64,000 nucleotides of DNA from Pseudomonadota bacterium (GCA_022560735.1 JADFSO010000002.1:1-64000), one strand, 5' to 3'; shown: positions 44,154 through 55,076, counted from the stretch's first letter. Made by a program: numbers and translations. The notes: generated from the letters alone by a model not told the origin.

Positions 44154-45824
44154 CTAGTGTTTGGCCGATGGCGCCAGTTTCTCGCGTGACGCTGCCACCA
44201 TTTTTTCGATATCCGCCGTCTCGATTCGCCGGGCCAGCGGTTTGAACGGATTGATGGCGCTTGCCAACTGGGGTATGCGCAAATCGTCCCAGTCCGTTTC
44301 GCCGGTTTGCAGAAATTCCTCGGCATTGGCAACGAGTATGGGCAGCACCGGCTTGAGATAAATGCACAGTTGCCTGAAATGATTGAGGCCTTGCGTACAG
44401 ATGCCCTGGATCTTTTGTTCGTTGCCTTCTTCCCTGGCCAGGACCCATGGCTTTTGCTCATCGATATAACGGTTTGCCTGGTCGGCCAGCGCCATGATCC
44501 TGCGTATGGCCTGCGCGTATTCGCGTTTCTCGTAGGCATCGGCGATAGCCTCGGACGCATCCGCAAACCGGCTGAACAAATCGGGATCCGGCAGTTCCGC
44601 GGCCAGTTTTCCATCGGCCAGCCGCTCAACGAAACCGGCGCAACGGCTGGCAATATTGACCAGCTTTCCGACCACGTCGCTGTTTACGCGCTGCCTGAAA
44701 TCCTCGAGATTCAAGTCGAGGTCGTCGATGCCGGGCCCCAGCTTGGCGGCGAAATAATATCTGAGGTACTCGGGGTCGAGATGTTCCACGTATGTCTTCG
44801 CGGTGATAAAAGTGCCGCGCGATTTGGACATCTTGGCGCCGTTGACGGTCAGGAATCCATGCGCCAGCACCGAGGTCGGGATCCGGTAACCGGAGCCATG
44901 CAGGACCGCCGGCCAGAACAGCGCGTGAAAATAAATGATGTCCTTGCCGATAAAATGGTACAGCTCGGTGCTGCCGCCCGGTCTCCAGTAACTGTCGAAG
45001 TCGATGCCCTCGTTGCGGCAATACTGGATAAAGCTCGCCATATAACCGATCGGGGCATCCAGCCACACGTAAAAATACTTGTCCTCTTCGCCCGGGATTT
45101 CGAAGCCGAAATAGGGTGCATCCCGTGAAATATCCCAGTCGCGCAGGCCCGCTTCGAACCACTCGTCCAGTTTCCTGACTATGCTGGTATGCAATTGTCC
45201 ACTGTGTATCCATTCACGCAGCATGGTCGTGAAATCGGCAAGCCGGAAAAACAGGTGTTCGGATTCCTTTTCCACCGGCGGGTTTCCCGAAACGACCGAA
45301 ATCGGGTTGACCAGCTCGGCTGGCGAATAAGTCGCGCCACAGGCCTCGCAACTGTCGCCATACTGGTCATCCGCGCCGCACCTGGGGCAATTGCCGCGTA
45401 CATAGCGGTCGGGGAGAAACATGTTGCGTTGTTCATCGAAGGCCTGGCGGATTTTCTTCCGGCTGATGTGGCCGTTTTTCACCAGGGCTGCGTATATGCC
45501 CTCTACAAGTTCGCGATTTTCCTCGGAATGGGTACTGTGAAAGTTATCCATTTCGATATGGAAATTCGCATAGTCTCGCCGGTTGCTCTCGGCAACCCGG
45601 GTCACGAGTTCTTCCGGGGTGATGCCTTCCTTCTCCGCGGTCAGCATGATCGGCGTGCCATGGGCGTCGCTGGCACAGACAAACAGACAGTCATTGCCGC
45701 GCAGCTTTTGAAAACGCACCCAGATATCTGTCTGCACGTACTCCAGCATATGGCCGAGGTGCAAGTCTCCGTTTGCATAAGGCAGGGCGCTGCTCACCAG
45801 GATCTGGCGTTTTTGTCTACTCAT
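44154..45824 (-). CDS. metG: Methionyl-tRNA synthetase, short form
   Basis: 556 residues. Class I synthetase with HLGH (22-25) as the HIGH motif, KMSKS in [12 protein letters not shown], and a zinc knuckle with CPRCG and CEACG. The anticodon-binding helical domain is present. The C-terminal EMAPII-like tRNA-binding/dimerisation domain of the 677-residue Escherichia coli enzyme is missing, so this is a monomeric short form. The sequence ends cleanly before rnfA with no downstream remnant, so the shortness is natural and not a frameshift. Confidence 0.96.
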   Translation of the reverse strand: MSRQKRQILVSSALPYANGDLHLGHMLEYVQTDIWVRFQKLRGNDCLFVCASDAHGTPIMLTAEKEGITPEELVTRVAESNRRDYANFHIEMDNFHSTHSEENRELVEGIYAALVKNGHISRKKIRQAFDEQRNMFLPDRYVRGNCPRCGADDQYGDSCEACGATYSPAELVNPISVVSGNPPVEKESEHLFFRLADFTTMLREWIHSGQLHTSIVRKLDEWFEAGLRDWDISRDAPYFGFEIPGEEDKYFYVWLDAPIGYMASFIQYCRNEGIDFDSYWRPGGSTELYHFIGKDIIYFHALFWPAVLHGSGYRIPTSVLAHGFLTVNGAKMSKSRGTFITAKTYVEHLDPEYLRYYFAAKLGPGIDDLDLNLEDFRQRVNSDVVGKLVNIASRCAGFVERLADGKLAAELPDPDLFSRFADASEAIADAYEKREYAQAIRRIMALADQANRYIDEQKPWVLAREEGNEQKIQGICTQGLNHFRQLCIYLKPVLPILVANAEEFLQTGETDWDDLRIPQLASAINPFKPLARRIETADIEKMVAASREKLAPSAKH

Positions 45825-45888
45825 TATGATTTAGCGCCCGGAGTGTCGTTAAGCCGTTTTGCATCAAGGCCGGATTATGCCACAAGGG

Positions 45889-46965
45889 TCAGCCATTTCG
45901 GGGCGCTTCCAGCTCTCTGATTTCCTCGAATTTCTTTTTGTCGAGCGCCTTCATATAGGCCTCTTCGGCGGAAATCGTCCCCTTGTTGTACAGCGCCATC
46001 AGCGACCCGTCCATGGTGCACATGCCCACGCCGGCGCTGCTTGCCATCGTGTTCTCCAGCTGATCCAGTTTTCCCTGGCGAACCAGGTTGGAAATCGCGG
46101 AATTGTTGATCAATATGTCCAGTGCGGCGACCCGGCCATCCTTGTCGCTGCGTCTGACCAGCTGCTGGGAAATCACACCCCTAAGCGAAGTCGAGAGCAT
46201 CGACCGAACCGGGGCTTGCTTATCCGCCGGAAAAGCATGAACGATACGGTCTACAGTCGCGGCCGCGCCGTTCGTGTGCAGGGTACCCATGACCAGGATT
46301 CCCATTTCGGCCGCGGTAACCGCGATACTGATCGTTTCGAGATCACGCATTTCGCCAACCAGGACGACATCCGGGTCTTCGCGCAACGCGGATTGGAGGG
46401 CGCTGGCAAAACTGTTGGTATGCGCCCCGATTTCCCGCTGGCTGATCAGACAATTTACCCGTTTGTGAATAAATTCGATCGGGTCTTCGATCGTGATGAT
46501 GTGACCTTTGATTCGCTTGTTGATCGCATCGATCATTGCCGCCAGCGTTGTCGATTTGCCGGAACCGGTTTTCCCCGTGACCAGGATAAGACCGCTGGAC
46601 GAGCGGCAAAGGTCGCTGACGACGGTCGGCATGCCGAGGTCAACCAGGGTCAGCGTCTTGCTCGGGATGACCCTGAAAATACCACCCAGCCCGCCGAGGT
46701 GGCGGAAGACGTTGACCCGGAATCGGGCAACATCGGCCAGGGTATACGCGAAATCGGCGCCATCTTGCTTGTTCAGCGCCTTTTGCGCCTTGCGGGGCAT
46801 GATCTTCCCAAGTTCGATCTCGGTCTCTTCCTGGCCCAGGCGATCCGGGCGCAAGGTTTGAAGATCACCGAATTGCCTGATACGGGGCGGGTCTCCGGCG
46901 ACGAAATGCAGGTCGGAGCCATTTTTTTCCACCGTTTCCTTTAGCAACTCTTCGATCAGGCTCAC
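45889..46965 (-). CDS. PilT-family pilus retraction ATPase, paralogue 1
   Basis: 358 residues. GSPII_E-type hexameric ATPase: Walker A GKTGSGKSTT, acidic box IITIEDPIEFIH, Walker B LREDPDVVLVGEMRD, and the His box GTLHTNGAAATVDR. The Walker B and His boxes follow the PilT pattern, not the PilU pattern (LRQAPDV, ATLHANN). The C-terminus differs from that of classical PilT. It powers or modulates retraction of type IV pili at the inner membrane. Encoded 14 bp downstream of paralogue 2. No other pilus genes are in the window. Confidence 0.88.
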   Translation of the reverse strand: MSLIEELLKETVEKNGSDLHFVAGDPPRIRQFGDLQTLRPDRLGQEETEIELGKIMPRKAQKALNKQDGADFAYTLADVARFRVNVFRHLGGLGGIFRVIPSKTLTLVDLGMPTVVSDLCRSSSGLILVTGKTGSGKSTTLAAMIDAINKRIKGHIITIEDPIEFIHKRVNCLISQREIGAHTNSFASALQSALREDPDVVLVGEMRDLETISIAVTAAEMGILVMGTLHTNGAAATVDRIVHAFPADKQAPVRSMLSTSLRGVISQQLVRRSDKDGRVAALDILINNSAISNLVRQGKLDQLENTMASSAGVGMCTMDGSLMALYNKGTISAEEAYMKALDKKKFEEIRELEAPRNG

Positions 46966-46979
46966 TGGCGATCTCCGTT

Positions 46980-48110
46980 TCAGGTTTCGAATCTGGGCAT
47001 CAGGCTGGTATCGGTGACAAAACGCTTGAACAGGGATTTATCCTGCGCAAAGGTCACCGCATGATCCGGGTCGATCTCCTTGGCTTCTATGGCGTCAAGC
47101 AAGGCCTGATCGAGCATTTGCATGCCCAGGTTTTTGCCGGTTTGCAGCTGGGACGGGATTTGGTGGGTCTGGTCTGTCGAGATGAGTTTGGCGATGGCAC
47201 GGGTCATGATCATGATCTCCAGGACCGCCTTGCGGCCCCTGGAGTCCGGTGTCCTGACCAGTACCTGGGAAATCACGGCGTTCAGGCCCTGCGCCAGAAA
47301 CGATTTGGTTTGTTCGCGAAGCTCGGCCGGCAAAGCGTCGATCATACGATCGATGGTCTTTACAGCCCCGGTGGTATGCAAGGTGCCAAGAACGAGATGC
47401 CCTGTTTCGGCGGCGGTCATCGCCATCGAAATGGTTTCCTCGTCGCGCAGTTCGCCGACCAGGATGACATCCGGATCCTCGCGCATTGCGGCACGGACAC
47501 CATCGGCAAAGGAGCGTATATGGGTGCCCAGTTCACGCTGGATTATCTGCGAGCTTTTGCTGGTATGGACGAATTCGATCGGGTCTTCCAGGCTGATGAT
47601 ATTCACCTTGCGAGTTCGATTGATGTGATCGATCATCGCGGCGAGGGTCGTCGATTTCCCGGTGCCGGTCGAACCGGTAACCAGGACCATGCCCTGGTGA
47701 TGGTCGCAGAGTTTTTTCACGATCGGCGGCATCCCGAGTTTGTCGAGTGCCGGCACTTCGTCCGGGATGTGCCTGAAGGTTGCGCCAACGCCGGTTTCCT
47801 TGCGAAAAATATTGACCCGGAACCGGCCGCCGTCTTCACTGACATAGGCAAAATCGATGTCGCCACCCATGTCAAACCGGTCGCGCTGGTTTTCGGTCAG
47901 GATTTCGTCGACATATCCTTGCAGTTCGGTGCCGCCAAGATCGCGAAAGCGGATCGGAGTCAGGTCGCCATGCAGCCTGAGCATCGGCGGGACGCCAACC
48001 GCGAGGTGAATATCGGAGCATCCTTGCTGCAGGCCGAGTTTCAAGAACGCATCGATTCTCGCCATCAGCGCAGACCCATGCCCGATCGTTTGCTGGTCAT
48101 TTGAATCCAC
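46980..48110 (-). CDS. PilT-family pilus retraction ATPase, paralogue 2
   Basis: 376 residues. Walker A GSTGTGKSTT, NIISLEDPIEFVHT, Walker B MREDPDVILVGELRDEETI, and His box GTLHTTGAVKTIDRMIDALP. The N-terminus includes GCSDIHLAVGVPPMLRLHGD, the usual PilT PAS-like domain. It begins 26 bp after the stop of the HEAT-repeat kinase gene and precedes paralogue 1, so the three are likely one operon and the kinase may control pilus retraction. Confidence 0.88.
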   Translation of the reverse strand: MDSNDQQTIGHGSALMARIDAFLKLGLQQGCSDIHLAVGVPPMLRLHGDLTPIRFRDLGGTELQGYVDEILTENQRDRFDMGGDIDFAYVSEDGGRFRVNIFRKETGVGATFRHIPDEVPALDKLGMPPIVKKLCDHHQGMVLVTGSTGTGKSTTLAAMIDHINRTRKVNIISLEDPIEFVHTSKSSQIIQRELGTHIRSFADGVRAAMREDPDVILVGELRDEETISMAMTAAETGHLVLGTLHTTGAVKTIDRMIDALPAELREQTKSFLAQGLNAVISQVLVRTPDSRGRKAVLEIMIMTRAIAKLISTDQTHQIPSQLQTGKNLGMQMLDQALLDAIEAKEIDPDHAVTFAQDKSLFKRFVTDTSLMPRFET

Positions 48111-48136
48111 CCTGAAAGATTCCAGGGCCTAGAATA

Positions 48137-50518
48137 TCAAAGGTAGGCATCCATTGCCTGATAGATATCATCCATGGATTCATGCCGATCCTTGGGGTCC
48201 AGGGACATGGCCTTGGAGATGATAGCGCTCAGTTCCTGCGGTACCTTCTTGTTGACCTCGATGGCCGATGGCGCCTTGCCCTGCACATGCTGGTACATCA
48301 CCGACATGTGATCGCCGCGGCGGTATGGCGCCACCCCGGTCACCAGCTCGTAAAGAATTATGCCCAGGCTGTAGATATCCGCCTGAACATTGACCTTCTT
48401 GCCGAGAATCTGTTCCGGCGCCATGTATTTCGGTGAACCGATCACGTAACCGGTCTTGGTCAATTGGGTGTCGCCGCTTTTTTGGGCTGCCGCCACGCCA
48501 AAATCCACGATCTTGAGCAGGCCTTCCTCATTGATCAGAATATTTGCGGGTTTCAGATCCCGGTGGACAATGCCGGCGGCGTGGGCAACCGCCATGCCGG
48601 TCGCGATATCACAGGCGAAGCGTACGGCCTTTTTGATCGCCAGCGGTTTTTCATCGACGACTTCGCCGCCCAGGGTATGCGACGGAAAATATTCCATCGA
48701 GATGGCATACAGGCCCTGCAGGAAAAGAAAATCATAGATTCGGATCACATTTTTGTGCGTGATTTTTCTTGAATAACGCAACTCGTGTACGAAGCGCTTG
48801 AGCATTTCTTCATCCGATGAAACATTCGGATTGAGAAATTTGAGTATAAGTTGTTCGTCAACCACGCTGTCTTCAACCAACAACACGGTACCGAAAGCGC
48901 CTTTGCCGATCTGGGTGATGTATTGGTAACGGTCCGCAATGATATCGCCTGGTTTCAGGGTCGTGATGTCCAGAATCTTGGCTTTCTCAGCTGCCATGAT
49001 GACTTCATTGACTTCGCGGCTATCCATCAGCAAGGTATGGTCAGGTTCGGCATATTGTGCGACTTCCTCATCCGAGAGAACCGCCGTATCCGAGAAACGC
49101 CGCTCGAGTTTCTTCATCGCCCGTTTTGCGGCGCGATTGACTGTTTCATCCTTGCCGCCGGTCTGGGCAGCGATGGCTTTTTGCACATCGTCCGATTGGT
49201 TCGCATCTGCCAGGCTGGCCAGGGCGGCCATGGCTTCCAGCCGGATTGCTTTTTCTTCCCGGGCCAGCAACGGTATCAGCTTATCGATACATTTCTCATC
49301 GCCGATCTTGCCTAGCGCGCGGATAATGACCGGCATTGCCTTGTGGTTGGATTCCACCATTTCGACCAGGGCCGGCACCGCTTCCTTGCTGCCGATTTCG
49401 GCCAGTGCGTCCACCGCGCGTTCGCTAACCCACCAGTCCTTGTCTTTGGTTGCTTCAATCAGTTTGCCGATGGCTCGTTTATCGCGCGTCACATTGAGGA
49501 TTTCGATTGCCGCCCGCCTGATGCCTTCGTCCTTGTCGCCGATCAACTCCATTACCGCATCGACCACCCGCGATCCGCCAATTTTCGCCAGGGCGTCAGC
49601 CGAACGGGATCGCACCCACCAGTCTTCATCGGCGATGGCTTCAAGCAGGTGCTTGATCGAATTGGCATCGCCGATTTCGTTCAGTACCTCGACGGCGGCG
49701 CGGCGAACAAATTCGGATTCGTCTTTGAGGATGTGGACCAGGTGTTTGACGGTGTCCGGGTGGTTGATCTTGATCACCAGGTCGATTGCCCTGTTTTGCA
49801 CTTCCAGATCCGGGTCGCGCAACAATCGCATGACCGCTTCCGAATCGATGTCTCCATCCATGTGGCTTAGTGCAGTCAGCGCGGCCTGGCGGACCATTTT
49901 GTTCTTGTTGGCGAGCTGCTTCTCGAAGCAGCGTCTGACCTCGGGTTTGTTGTAGCGGTACAGAATATTGATGATGTGTACCTTGGCTATCGAGTCCTTG
50001 CCCTCCATGCGTTCGATCAGGTCAGGCACCATGTCTTCATTGGCAAGGCTCGCTATCAGGCCAAAGATCGCCGCCTTTTCGTGCGGCTCGACCTCGTACG
50101 CCACGCGCAAAAGCTCGTATACATTCAGCCGTTTGTTGTTGTGTTTGAGGATGGTGATGACGGCTGCCTTGTCGGTGTCCGGATCGCGGAGCAATTCCAG
50201 CAGTAATGAAGGGTTGTACTGATCACTGCTGGTCATCGCCCAGGCGATGCCGGCGACCACCCGCTCGTTGTTTTCCTTGAGTCCCTCTCCGAACAGGGGG
50301 AAGGTCTTGTCGGTGAGCGTCTGCGACAGGACATCGACATAGGCTACGGTTTGCTTCTTGTCGGCATGCGCCAGGGCCTCCAGGACCGGTGGTATTGCGC
50401 TGCGACCGAGGGCGGACAGCTTCCCCAGCGCTTTTAAGGCCGCTGGCGATTCCACCTCGCCAAGTTCCAAAACCCGGGACATAAGGCGTTCGGCCCGCAT
50501 GGCAGAAAGGAACTTCAT
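48137..50518 (-). CDS. HEAT-repeat/Hanks-type serine-threonine kinase fusion
   Basis: 793 residues. Residues about 20-470 are HEAT-like helical repeats of about 31 residues (for example VRRAAVEVLNEIGDANSIKH, WWVRSRSADALAKIGG, WWVSERAVDALAEIGS). A linker follows, then a complete kinase domain (about 530-793): glycine loop IGKGAFGTV (537-545), Lys560, Glu579, catalytic HRDLKPAN (652-659), DFG (672-674) and APEQI. All catalytic residues are kept, so it should be active. No membrane segment. The HEAT solenoid probably binds a partner. Immediately upstream of two PilT-type ATPase genes on the same strand, which makes pilus retraction the first candidate target. Promoter region is 50519-50743. Confidence 0.9.
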   Translation of the reverse strand: MKFLSAMRAERLMSRVLELGEVESPAALKALGKLSALGRSAIPPVLEALAHADKKQTVAYVDVLSQTLTDKTFPLFGEGLKENNERVVAGIAWAMTSSDQYNPSLLLELLRDPDTDKAAVITILKHNNKRLNVYELLRVAYEVEPHEKAAIFGLIASLANEDMVPDLIERMEGKDSIAKVHIINILYRYNKPEVRRCFEKQLANKNKMVRQAALTALSHMDGDIDSEAVMRLLRDPDLEVQNRAIDLVIKINHPDTVKHLVHILKDESEFVRRAAVEVLNEIGDANSIKHLLEAIADEDWWVRSRSADALAKIGGSRVVDAVMELIGDKDEGIRRAAIEILNVTRDKRAIGKLIEATKDKDWWVSERAVDALAEIGSKEAVPALVEMVESNHKAMPVIIRALGKIGDEKCIDKLIPLLAREEKAIRLEAMAALASLADANQSDDVQKAIAAQTGGKDETVNRAAKRAMKKLERRFSDTAVLSDEEVAQYAEPDHTLLMDSREVNEVIMAAEKAKILDITTLKPGDIIADRYQYITQIGKGAFGTVLLVEDSVVDEQLILKFLNPNVSSDEEMLKRFVHELRYSRKITHKNVIRIYDFLFLQGLYAISMEYFPSHTLGGEVVDEKPLAIKKAVRFACDIATGMAVAHAAGIVHRDLKPANILINEEGLLKIVDFGVAAAQKSGDTQLTKTGYVIGSPKYMAPEQILGKKVNVQADIYSLGIILYELVTGVAPYRRGDHMSVMYQHVQGKAPSAIEVNKKVPQELSAIISKAMSLDPKDRHESMDDIYQAMDAYL

Positions 50519-50743
50519 AGATTGTGCGTCTCAGTCGTCACTATTAGGCTGGCCTCGCTGTCTCGCAGGCTATGCCACGCCTGCTGCCGATATCCGCCGT
50601 TTTCGGTGAGTCTTCACCATAATCCGCTGCATTATGCCACACCGATGCCGGCAAAATAGCGACCTGAATCACAGCGCGCAATTGTTCAGAGACGGGCCGG
50701 GACAGGTTACAATAGGCCACCTTTCTGTGATTTCAACCTGCCA
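50519..50743. other. Divergent promoter region, kinase and apbC
   Basis: 225 bp between the leftward kinase gene and rightward apbC. A TACAAT hexamer at 50708-50713, with TTGTTC 20 bp before it, is a weak candidate for the apbC promoter. No operator or RNA element was recognised. Confidence 0.35.
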
Positions 50744-51838
50744 ATGAAAAATGACATCGATTCGGGGCTTGCCAAAGTTCTTGCGGATTTTGGTGAAAAT
50801 GACCTTGGGCACCCGCTCGCCGATGTAGCTAAAGTCGTCGATGTGAACGAAGCGGACGGCGGCATTGCCATCGAGATCCGCCTGGGTTTTCCGGCGGATC
50901 GATACCGGGACCGGCTGATCGCCGAGCTGACCCCGTTGATCGAGAAACAGCTGGGGGCAGGTCCGGTCAAGCTCAGGATAACCTGGCAGGTGGCGGCGCA
51001 TGCGGTCCAGGCCACATTAAAACCGCTGGGGCAGGTGCGAAACGTCATCGCGGTTGCCTCCGGCAAGGGCGGGGTCGGTAAATCGACGACTGCGGTCAAC
51101 CTGGCGCTGGCGCTGGCGGGCGAGGGAGCAAAAACCGGCATCCTGGATGCGGATATTTATGGTCCCAGTCTGCCGCAGATGCTGGGGCTGGGCGGGCAGC
51201 GTCCCAGCAGCACCGATGGCAAGACGATGCAACCCCTGCAGGCGCATGGGATCAGCGCCATGTCCATCGGCTTTCTGATCGATCAGGAGCAGGCGATGGT
51301 CTGGCGCGGACCCATGGTCACACAGGCGCTGACCCAACTGATCACCGATACCGTGTGGGGTGAACTGGACTACCTGATCGTCGATATGCCGCCGGGGACC
51401 GGCGATACCCAACTGACACTGTCGCAAAAGGTGCCGCTAAGCGGCGCCGTCATCGTGACCACGCCACAGGACATCGCCTTGCTCGATGCACGCAAGGGTT
51501 TGAAGATGTTTGAAAAGGTTTCGGTCCCGGTACTCGGCATCGTCGAAAATATGAGTACCCACGTTTGTTCGCATTGTGGCCACGAGGAACCCGTTTTTGG
51601 CAGTGGCGGCGGGCGGGAAATGGCGGAACAATACGAGGTGCCGTTGCTGGGTTCCCTGCCGCTGGATATTCGCATCAGGCAGCACATGGACAGCGGCAAT
51701 CCAACCGTCGTCGCCGACGAGGACAGCCCGCTGGCCGAGCGTTACCGGCAGATTGCGCTGAGAATGAGCGCTCAACTCGCGGCAAAGCGCAAGGACTACA
51801 GCCACCTGTTTCCGAAAATCAGCATCGAGGACCGTTAA
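50744..51838 (+). CDS. apbC: Iron-sulfur cluster carrier ATPase (Mrp/ApbC)
   Basis: 364 residues. N-terminal MIP18-like domain (about 1-90), then a deviant Walker A P-loop [29 protein letters not shown], the switch [14 protein letters not shown], and the cluster-binding CxxC in [13 protein letters not shown] dimeric scaffold that transfers [4Fe-4S] clusters to apoproteins. The TAA stop overlaps the dcd ATG (TAATG), so the two are coupled. Its position near metG is conserved in gammaproteobacteria. Confidence 0.95.
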   Translation: MKNDIDSGLAKVLADFGENDLGHPLADVAKVVDVNEADGGIAIEIRLGFPADRYRDRLIAELTPLIEKQLGAGPVKLRITWQVAAHAVQATLKPLGQVRNVIAVASGKGGVGKSTTAVNLALALAGEGAKTGILDADIYGPSLPQMLGLGGQRPSSTDGKTMQPLQAHGISAMSIGFLIDQEQAMVWRGPMVTQALTQLITDTVWGELDYLIVDMPPGTGDTQLTLSQKVPLSGAVIVTTPQDIALLDARKGLKMFEKVSVPVLGIVENMSTHVCSHCGHEEPVFGSGGGREMAEQYEVPLLGSLPLDIRIRQHMDSGNPTVVADEDSPLAERYRQIALRMSAQLAAKRKDYSHLFPKISIEDR

Positions 51839-52404
51839 TGAGTATCAAGTCAGACAAGTGGATAAGACGCATGGTTGCCGAACACGGCATGATCGAGCCG
51901 TTTGAATCGGGCCAGGTCAGGAAAAACGGCAATGGACCGGTGGTCTCGTACGGGACTTCCAGCTATGGCTACGATGTCCGTTGCGCCCCTGAATTCAAGA
52001 TATTCACCAATATCAATTCCGCCATTGTCGATCCCAAGAAATTTGAGACTGACAGCTTTGTCGATCTGCAAGCCGATGTTTGCATTATTCCGCCAAACTC
52101 TTTTGTGCTGGCCAGGACGATCGAGTATTTTCGGATACCGCGCCGCGTGCTCACCATTTGTCTCGGAAAATCCACTTACGCGCGTTGCGGGATCATCGTG
52201 AATGTCACGCCGCTGGAGCCCGAGTGGGAAGGGCATGTGACGCTGGAATTTTCCAACACCTCGCCGCTGCCGGCCAAGGTCTATGCGAATGAGGGCGTCG
52301 CCCAGATGCTGTTTTTCGAGTCAGACGAAGATTGCGAGACTTCCTATCTCGATCGCGGCGGCAAATACCAGGGCCAGACCGGGGTTACCTTGCCAAAAGC
52401 ATGA
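51838..52404 (+). CDS. dcd: dCTP deaminase
   Basis: 188 residues, start ATG overlapping the apbC stop. Trimeric enzyme that deaminates dCTP to dUTP for thymidylate synthesis. Conserved: [20 protein letters not shown] at the start, [37 protein letters not shown] with the catalytic region (Arg and Glu), and a C-terminal [14 protein letters not shown] lid over the nucleotide. Confidence 0.97.
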   Translation: MSIKSDKWIRRMVAEHGMIEPFESGQVRKNGNGPVVSYGTSSYGYDVRCAPEFKIFTNINSAIVDPKKFETDSFVDLQADVCIIPPNSFVLARTIEYFRIPRRVLTICLGKSTYARCGIIVNVTPLEPEWEGHVTLEFSNTSPLPAKVYANEGVAQMLFFESDEDCETSYLDRGGKYQGQTGVTLPKA

Positions 52405-52415
52405 TCGCGAGCGCA

Positions 52416-52434
52416 TTCATGAATAATCCGGGCT
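52416..52434 (+). repeat. 19-nt motif, copy 1
   Basis: TTCATGAATAATCCGGGCT, in the 39-bp gap between convergent dcd and the DUF3108 gene. A second copy with a single mismatch is at 57758-57776. Confidence 0.4.
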
Positions 52435-52443
52435 AGCTTCCAT

Positions 52444-53202
52444 TCAATTCGCGGGCGCAGGGTTGTATGCGCTCAGGCGTATGGAAAAATCGATTTTCCC
52501 GCGCTTGTATTTATCGAAACGCAGCATCAGGCAATCCAGTTCGGGCGCCAGCCAGATGATCGCATGATTGTCGGAGCCGGTTTTTTGCCGCCTTATCCTG
52601 ACTGCGGCATATTCGCCAAAGGGCGTCTGAATCGATTCCGTGCCCTCTATTTCGAGATGGTATTCCCGGATGCTGTTTTTTTCGGCGACCGTATATACGG
52701 TGGGAATTTCGCCCCGGGAAAACTGCAGTTTCATCGCAATTTCCATGCTCAGCAGATCCAGCACGCCCGGTGACCATGGCAGCGTTTTTTCCACGCCTTT
52801 GTATCGACTTGATATTTCGTTATTGAGTGGAGCGAACAAAATGCGTTGGGTGTCATTTTTTTTCGCGCCGCTGGATGTGTAAGATTGCGGAAACGGCAGG
52901 CCATTTTGCAGGATGAAGCGGCTCTCGGCTTTCACATCCCGATGCACGAACAGGCGGGCCAGGCCACGGGGCTTGACTCGGGTCCGGTAAACAAACAGGC
53001 CATCGGCATCGGCAATCAGTTCCACCCTGGAGACGCCAACGCGTTTTTTCCCCCGCAGAACTTTGTAACTGGCCGAGAACGGTTGCAGGGCAGGCCCGGC
53101 TACCGGTTGGTGGACCGCTGGCATATCGGTTTCTGCGCTGGCCAGACCGGCGGTCGCGAGCAGCGCCGCCAGGCCACTTAATATTTGCATTTTGATTGAC
53201 AT
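52444..53202 (-). CDS. DUF3108 exported protein
   Basis: 252 residues. Signal peptide (about 1-23, ending ASA), then a single DUF3108 beta-rich domain: LQPFSASYKVLRGKKRVGVSR, ESRFILQNGLPFPQSYT, WSPGVLDLLSMEIAMKL and HAIIWLAPELDCLMLRFDK. The family is periplasmic or outer-membrane associated and commonly encoded beside purN, as here (10 bp after it). No biochemical function is established. Confidence 0.85.
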   Translation of the reverse strand: MSIKMQILSGLAALLATAGLASAETDMPAVHQPVAGPALQPFSASYKVLRGKKRVGVSRVELIADADGLFVYRTRVKPRGLARLFVHRDVKAESRFILQNGLPFPQSYTSSGAKKNDTQRILFAPLNNEISSRYKGVEKTLPWSPGVLDLLSMEIAMKLQFSRGEIPTVYTVAEKNSIREYHLEIEGTESIQTPFGEYAAVRIRRQKTGSDNHAIIWLAPELDCLMLRFDKYKRGKIDFSIRLSAYNPAPAN

Positions 53203-53212
53203 GATTCGTCTG

Positions 53213-53902
53213 TTAATTCAATTCTTGTGCTTCATCGAGATCGGTAAACGCGATTTTTCTGGGCTTTCCCAGAAGTTCGCCATCAAGCATGATGGTTTGG
53301 CGCCGGCACCGTAGTGCACCGCGGGCAAACCAGCCGATGACCATGGGATAGAGTTTATGCTCGCTAGCCTGAACCTTGGCTGAAAGGCTGATTTCGTCAT
53401 CACCGGCCTGGATCGGCACCTCGGACTGGGCGACAACCGGTCCGCCATCCACCCGGGAACTGACAAAATGGATGCTGCAGCCATGCACGCTGTCTTTTGC
53501 CGCCAGCACGCGGCAGTAAGTGTTCAATCCCGGGTATTTTGGCAGCAGCGATGGATGAACGTTCAACAAACGGCCGTCAAAATGCTCGACGAATGCATCA
53601 TCCAGAATGCGCATGAACCCGGCCAGCACGACCAGGCCGGGGTCGTAATCGCGGACCAGCTGCAATAGCCGGCGGTCGAAATCTTTCCTGGTCGCAAAAT
53701 CGGCGCGCTCCGCCACCGCGGTCGGGATGCCCGCGGTTTTTGCTCTCTGCAGACCCGGCGCATGCGGATTGTTGCTGACCACGGCAAGAATTCTGGCGTG
53801 GATCTCCTGGTTGGCTATGGCGTCGATGATCGCCTGCAGATTGCTGCCCTGGTTGGAGATCAGAACCACCAGCGTCAGCGGGGCGCCTGGCACCGGGTTC
53901 AC
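53213..53902 (-). CDS. purN: Phosphoribosylglycinamide formyltransferase
   Basis: 229 residues. It formylates GAR with 10-formyl-tetrahydrofolate in purine synthesis. Catalytic Asn and His in [17 protein letters not shown] and Asp in [13 protein letters not shown] are present. The N-terminal phosphate loop, usually ISGxGSNLQ, reads ISNQGSNLQ, a mild deviation. The start overlaps the purM stop by 4 bp (ATGA), giving a purM-purN pair. Confidence 0.95.
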   Translation of the reverse strand: MNPVPGAPLTLVVLISNQGSNLQAIIDAIANQEIHARILAVVSNNPHAPGLQRAKTAGIPTAVAERADFATRKDFDRRLLQLVRDYDPGLVVLAGFMRILDDAFVEHFDGRLLNVHPSLLPKYPGLNTYCRVLAAKDSVHGCSIHFVSSRVDGGPVVAQSEVPIQAGDDEISLSAKVQASEHKLYPMVIGWFARGALRCRRQTIMLDGELLGKPRKIAFTDLDEAQELN

Positions 53903-54930
53903 CGAAAGCGAACCTCGCCAGCCCCTTTTTCGATGATTCCCAGGCGAAAAGCCCGTTCACCGTCGGCATTCAGGGACGCGATGGCAGCGGCCTCTTGTTC
54001 GGCGGGCAGGCAGATCACCATGCCGACACCGCAGTTGAATGTTCTGAGCATTTCATGCTCATCGATGCCGCCGTGATCCTGTAACCAGCAAAAGATTTCG
54101 GGTCGCTGCCAGCTGTCGAGGTCGACCACGGCGCTGCAGCCGGCCGGCAATATTCGCGGCAGGTTTTCCGTCAGCCCGCCGCCGGTAATATGGGCCAGGC
54201 CGTGAATCGTTTGACGCCGCAGAAGATTCATGATCGCGCAGACATAGATACGCGTCGGCTGGAGCAGGCAAAGACCCAGGGTGGAGCCGTCAAAGGGACT
54301 GTCCAGGCTGGCGGCCGATGTTGCCAGCACTTTGCGCGCCAGCGCATAGCCATTCGAGTGCAGACCGGAAGACGCCAGTCCGATCAACACGTTTCCGGGC
54401 TCGATGCGACTGCCATCGAGCAGCTCGTCTTCTTCGACGATACCGACACAGAATCCGGCCAGGTCGTAATCATCGCTTTGATACATGCCGGGCATTTCCG
54501 CGGTTTCACCGCCGATCAACGCGCACCCGGCCTGTTGGCAACCCTCCGCGATTCCTTCAACCACCGTTGCGGCGGTTTCCGGCTGCAGTTTTCCGGTCGC
54601 ATAGTAATCGAGAAAAAACATCGGCTCGGCACCGGCCACAAGTACGTCATTGACGCACATGGCGACGAGATCGATGCCTATCGTGTCATGGCGATTCATG
54701 TCGATGGCGAGTCTCAGCTTGGTGCCAACCCCGTCGGTTCCGGACACCATGACAGGTTTCCGGTAACGGTCCGCGGGCAGCCGGAAAAGACCGCCGAATC
54801 CACCCAGGCCTGCGATGACTTCCGGTCGCCTGGTCCTGGCGACCGCAGGTTTGATCAATTCGACCAGGCGCTTTCCGGCATCGATATCGACACCGGCATC
54901 CTGGTAGCTGAGCGCAGGCTTATCAGCCAT
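53899..54930 (-). CDS. purM: AIR synthetase (phosphoribosylformylglycinamidine cyclo-ligase)
   Basis: 343 residues from the ATG at 54930 ([19 protein letters not shown]), the family start; a longer frame to 54984 has no support. Motifs: [16 protein letters not shown], the ATP-site [49 protein letters not shown], and [16 protein letters not shown]. It catalyses the fifth purine step. Divergent from the DUF2066 gene. Confidence 0.96.
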   Translation of the reverse strand: MADKPALSYQDAGVDIDAGKRLVELIKPAVARTRRPEVIAGLGGFGGLFRLPADRYRKPVMVSGTDGVGTKLRLAIDMNRHDTIGIDLVAMCVNDVLVAGAEPMFFLDYYATGKLQPETAATVVEGIAEGCQQAGCALIGGETAEMPGMYQSDDYDLAGFCVGIVEEDELLDGSRIEPGNVLIGLASSGLHSNGYALARKVLATSAASLDSPFDGSTLGLCLLQPTRIYVCAIMNLLRRQTIHGLAHITGGGLTENLPRILPAGCSAVVDLDSWQRPEIFCWLQDHGGIDEHEMLRTFNCGVGMVICLPAEQEAAAIASLNADGERAFRLGIIEKGAGEVRFR

Positions 54931-55076
54931 GGATCGATTCCTCAATTTGCCAAAAGGCCGCCGGCTGCCAAATCTGCAATACACAGTCGCAAAATGCAGG
55001 CTGCGGCTTCGGTATGTGTAATAATTTTACCTGTTCGATCTTGGCCCGGATAGCAAAAAGACAGATCAGGCGAAAA

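Noticed and set aside
48137..50518. Repeated DNA in the kinase gene as a tandem repeat array or CRISPR
   Set aside because: The similarity is at the protein level (HEAT repeats of about 31 residues), with no exact DNA repeats or spacers.
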